A stretch of 20,017 nucleotides of DNA from Silene noctiflora (lineage: Eukaryota > Streptophyta > Magnoliopsida > Caryophyllales > Caryophyllaceae): NCBI GenBank assembly GCA_009801015.1, contig VHZZ01003343.1:26935-46951 (forward strand), given 5' to 3'. Of the stretch, positions 17,483 through 20,017 are shown one piece after another; positions within the stretch are counted from its first letter, which is position 1, and every line of letters starts with the position of its first letter. The notes under the pieces were generated by a model that was not told where the DNA came from, searched no databases, and worked only from the letters and a program-made list of their open reading frames with translations. The translations under genes were made by a program, and so were the position numbers.

Positions 17483-18105
17483 ACGAGAATACGGAGCGAG
17501 CTCCTACCCCTTCACCACCCCATGTTCCATTTATGCAAGATCCCTAGTCCTTCTTGATGCCCATGCCACCCTCACCTCATAGCGGAGGCTATGCCCTACC
17601 CTCACCTAACTATGGCCATAGTTACCATATCGCAGACCTCATCCAACGTGTGAACACCGACCTTGTGATGAGGGATATGCATGAGATGGCTTGGAACCAA
17701 GGTGTGAGACCCTCTCACCCCCTATTTATTGGTCCGGAATGGGAGATACCTCGGGTGTCTTTGATATTATGGTATTGCTACATCGGAGTGGGGTACAAGG
17801 ATTCCTCATGATGAGGGGCACTTGCTTTGTCCTTGGGCGGACCTCACTACTCGAGTGGAAGCTTCTTTGACCACGTTTCTCATGGAGGTGGGAGCAGAGA
17901 AGGCACGTCTGGGGTGGAAATAGGAGGTGTGGAGCAAGAGGATAATGAGGATGGCAATGATGATGAGGGTGTGGAGGAGGAAGAGGAAGAGGAGAGCGAA
18001 GGGGACGGAGAGAAAACCACGGCAAGGAAGCACGAGTATGCAGGCGACACAACCTTAAGCCGTTGGGCGATTTTATTCCGCAAGAAGAGGAAGTCATCTC
18101 GTTAG
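17483..18105 (+). pseudogene. Degraded C-terminal region of the Athila ORF1-type gene
   Basis: Two open pieces in a different phase from the upstream part (17554-17811 and 17815-18105) are separated by two adjacent TGA codons (17809-17814). The first has Pro/Ser/Gly/Tyr-rich sequence and NTDLVMRDMHEMAWNQGVRPS. The second ends in a strongly acidic tract (about 17930-18010, mostly Glu and Asp) and then basic KKRKSSR. Variable Pro-rich and acidic tails are common after the conserved Athila ORF1 core. The phase change shows at least one indel after 17482. Confidence 0.5.
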
Positions 18106-18326
18106 TTTTGGTGTCTATGAGTCGGATTTGACATGACATTTGTATCGGTTGTAGGACTTGGATATTTTATTTTATTTTCCTTGTGTTGTAATCTTGGCCA
18201 TAAGGCCAAGAGTTCGCTTGGATTTGACTACTTCATGGTTCATTATTCACCATTGGAACTTATTTGCATTGGTACGGTAAAATAGGTAAGTTTGTAAACG
18301 ATTTTGGACCAAGTTTCTGCCCAGGC

Positions 18327-18444
18327 GACACTCGATCGAATGCCCCTTTCACTCGACCTAGTGCCATCTACTCGTCCGAGTGGCCCATTTCACTCGATCG
18401 AGTAGGCTATTTTGCGCCTTGTTTCACCAATACTCGACCAAGTA
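18327..18444 (+). repeat. Cluster of ACTCG-RY-CGAGT palindromes, diverged
   Basis: Copies at 18327-18341, 18349-18362, 18368-18381, 18390-18403 (CACTCGATCGAGTA) and 18431-18444. Several have AT or TC in the centre or one changed arm base. The cluster resembles the one in the leader of element A and may have been a leader cluster of element C. Confidence 0.75.
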
Positions 18445-19544
18445 TTGAGTGTATGACCTTATTTCGCGGTCTATATTAGATGACTTGTGTTACATGAGCA
18501 TGACATTCTTAAATGGACAATAGTATGATGAATTGTTTACATTTGAGCCCATCATGTGACATTTCGCCATTTCAAGGTGACATTTAATTGAATTATTAGT
18601 TTGACATGAGTATAATGATGACCAAGATGATATGATAATCTTACGTAATGCATGATTTATTGCCGTGATTTTATAAAAGCAAGATAACAACGATGTCCAT
18701 ATTACGTGAGGTTTTGCCTTGTTACGAGTGTCACATGGTAATCTTGAATGCATGATAAAAAAATCTTGAAAGTCTTATAAACGGAAATAAGTATGAATAA
18801 AATATGTGTGATCATGTGACGGTGGATTCGACGCGGTATATGAATGATGTGATATATACGGAAGCGAGAGTGTTGCAGGTAATCGAATGGTATAGCGAAC
18901 AATTGTATGCATTCTTTAATTGTTGCGTGGAGTCTGGTTATTCTTATATTTTGGCGAACAAGCATATGATTAAACAAGATCTTACGTGATATTTATATGT
19001 AATAATGTAGAACCATATCGCACATATACATTTTACGAGAGCGGCGACACGAGTTATCAGGGTAGAATGTTAAGCCTTGGGGGTTTAACCTTATGTTTTG
19101 ACCTTTTGGGAGGCCCTAGTATAAAAGTTATTTTAACGACATTGTGATTATATGAGGCTTGATTACGGATTTACGATAAGTAAGAGAGAGTGGTGAACCC
19201 GAAAACTTGATTGTTTATGGATCGGATGACGATATTTATGAGAGTATGTGTGAGATTTAACCGTTAAACTTCGGGACGAAATTCTCTTTTAGGAGGAATG
19301 GATAAAATAAGGGGGAATTTAAGGAAAGAAAGCAACACGAAAGGGTATGATGAGTACGTAAGAGTGTATACGGGTAGAGGAACACGTGTGTGCATGGTGA
19401 GAGAGGTGAGGAGGATGCTGGCATAATAAGAGTAGTGATGATTGTAAAAACCAAGAGGGGCAATATGAGAGAGTAGAAGAGGTGCATGAGTATTGGATTC
19501 GGTGATGAGATATGAGAGATGGTCGCGAGAGGAGTGGGTGAGGC

Positions 19545-19581
19545 GAACTTCGGGGACGAAGTTCATTTTAAGGGAGGGAGA
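19545..19581 (+). other. Pre-PPT hairpin and PPT of element C
   Basis: GAACTTCG (19545-19552), loop GGGA, and CGAAGTTC (19557-19564) form a perfect 8-bp stem. The polypurine tract AAGGGAGGGAGA (19570-19581) follows, one base before the LTR. Confidence 0.8.
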
Positions 19582-19639
19582 TTGTAATACCCGGATCTTT
19601 TGAGACTTTTAAAAGAATCTCGGGATGCATGAGAGGACC

Positions 19640-19800
19640 CTCGGACTCGACGGGAGGCTACTCGGTAGTAGGGGATGGTCGTACACTAGACCAAGTATGA
19701 CCTGGACTAGACCAAGTGGAGGTGGTAGTGGACCAAGTCAATGTGGTAGTGGACCGAGTAGGTGCAACTCGGCCGAGTACGGGCACTAATCGATCGAGTG
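19640..19800 (+). repeat. Diverged palindrome cluster in U3 of LTR C
   Basis: Two good copies (19766-19779, 19787-19800) and several half-decayed ones, including repeated TAGACCAAGT and GTGGACC forms between 19687 and 19760. It again sits directly upstream of a TATA box. Confidence 0.65.
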
Positions 19801-19816
19801 CACTATACCAGACCGC

Positions 19817-19825
19817 GATATAAAC
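19817..19825 (+). promoter_or_regulatory. TATA box of LTR C
   Basis: GATATAAAC lies 17 bases after the last palindrome of the cluster, with a CT-rich leader downstream, as in many plant LTR promoters. Confidence 0.5.
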
Positions 19826-19922
19826 AACTCGTGACTCCTAATCCACCTAACCCTAATTCATTTCCTTCCTTCTCTCTAGCACTCCAAATCCTCTCCCCCT
19901 CTCTAAAACCCTCCTAAACACC

Positions 19923-20017
19923 TGTAACACCCCCATACCCAAAGTGCCTTACAATGCCACCTTAAGTACAGAGATGCTACCATCTCGGTCTCCCGAGGCA
20001 ATGATATGCAAAAGACA
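19923..20017 (-). mobile_element. Edge of a - strand LTR (element D), runs off the window
   Basis: The + strand start TGTAACACCCCCATAC is the reverse complement of the end of LTR A (GTATGGGGGTGCTACA, 1844-1859) with one change. A second matching block, GATGCTACCATCTCGGT then CCCGAGGCA (19972-19999), corresponds to 1779-1805 of A read backwards. So this is the right (U5) end of an LTR of a related chromovirus on the - strand. No primer site lies outside it, so it is either a solo LTR or the 3' LTR of an element extending past 20017. It splits LTR C. Confidence 0.75.

Larger units (their letters stand above)
18106..19582 (+). other. Untranslated retroelement remnants, no gene seen
   Basis: No convincing reading frame. 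It contains a perfect hairpin (18193-18210), a palindrome cluster (18327-18444), about 0.8 kb of unremarkable AT-rich sequence, a first pre-PPT-like block at about 19266-19292 (CTTCGGGACGAAATTC then AGGAGGAATGG), and the real pre-PPT hairpin and PPT at 19545-19581. The right part is the 3' end of an element whose LTR starts at 19583 (C). Its gag and pol are absent, so C is non-autonomous or internally deleted. The left boundary of C cannot be placed. Confidence 0.5.
19583..19922 (+). repeat. LTR of element C, interrupted at 19923
   Basis: It starts TGTAATACCCGGATC directly after a PPT, so this is a 3' LTR start. U3 holds diverged palindromes (for example AACTCGGCCGAGTA 19766-19779 and TAATCGATCGAGTG 19787-19800) and derived forms with ACCAAGT arms, then a TATA box at 19817-19825 (GATATAAAC). 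A CT-rich leader (about 19860-19920) follows. The only match to LTR A is the first few bases (TGTAATAC) plus the motif, so it is a distinct family. LTR D breaks it at 19923. Confidence 0.75.

Noticed and set aside
17726..18139. - strand frames rich in Pro, Ser and Leu
   Set aside because: They are the complement of the acidic Glu/Asp tract of the Athila ORF1-type tail; no independent support.
18490..18989. Short frames on both strands in the 18.5-19.0 kb region
   Set aside because: No motif, no start context and no family; typical of random AT-rich DNA.
19257..19566. - strand hydrophobic Leu/Ser/Thr-rich frames resembling a signal peptide or membrane protein
   Set aside because: They are antisense to A/G-rich pre-PPT sequence; Leu/Ser/Phe/Pro runs are expected from TCT/CTC codons.
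1..20017. Naming the species (a Caryophyllales genus was considered from the style of the repeats)
   Set aside because: This rests on vague recollection of similar repeats; nothing in the window proves it.

Overview
This window is plant nuclear intergenic DNA made almost entirely of nested, decayed LTR retrotransposons. The evidence for a plant is a Ty3/gypsy chromovirus with a C-terminal chromodomain-like region, an Athila-type ORF1 sequence, a plant Ty1/copia element, a 5'-truncated LINE and a MITE. I see no functional host gene, tRNA or rRNA gene, CRISPR array or bacterial-type feature. A eudicot is plausible, but the family or species cannot be fixed from sequence alone. Two ambiguous bases (6595, 6605) show it is unpolished sequence.

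Layout. 1-558: AT-rich DNA without a gene. 559-7895: element A, a Tekay/Del-like chromovirus in + orientation. It has a 1.3-kb 5' LTR (559-1859), an initiator-Met-type primer site, a second short LTR (B, 2008-2208) lodged in the leader, a gag-pol frame (2910-7516) broken by eight stops and one frameshift, a polypurine tract (PPT), and a 3' LTR that survives for only about 160 bp. 7904-16556: one solo LTR of an OTA/Tat-Athila-like element. Its ends are TGATAAC...GTTATCA and it is flanked by the 5-bp target duplication GAAGC (7899-7903 and 16557-16561). Three younger insertions split it: a LINE tail on the - strand (8061-8382, 17-bp duplication), a complete Ty1/copia element on the - strand (element E, 9243-15134, duplication AGATT) and a hAT-like MITE (about 15279-15447). 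Without them the solo LTR is about 2.2-2.4 kb. 16557-18105: a broken Athila ORF1-type gene that the solo LTR landed in, directly next to the truncated LTR of A. 18106-19582: untranslated retroelement remnants. 19583-19922: start of a third LTR family (C, + strand) with its own PPT. 19923-20017: the edge of a - strand LTR (D), related to the U5 end of A and inserted into C.

Order of events that can be read from nesting: A and the Athila ORF1 sequence were joined first, then came the solo-LTR parent, then the LINE, copia and MITE insertions. At the far end, C was in place before D. No element here can encode a working set of proteins. A and E carry many stops plus losses at catalytic or zinc-binding positions, and most of these changes in A are C-to-T/G-to-A.

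The most unusual signal is a near-palindromic 12-14-bp motif, ACTCG-RY-CGAGT, in clusters just upstream of the TATA boxes of two different LTR families (A and C), again between the A leader and gag, and in the remnants at 18.3 kb. Two structured elements also recur: a U5 hairpin with a GNRA loop (A and D) and a hairpin just upstream of the PPT (A and C).
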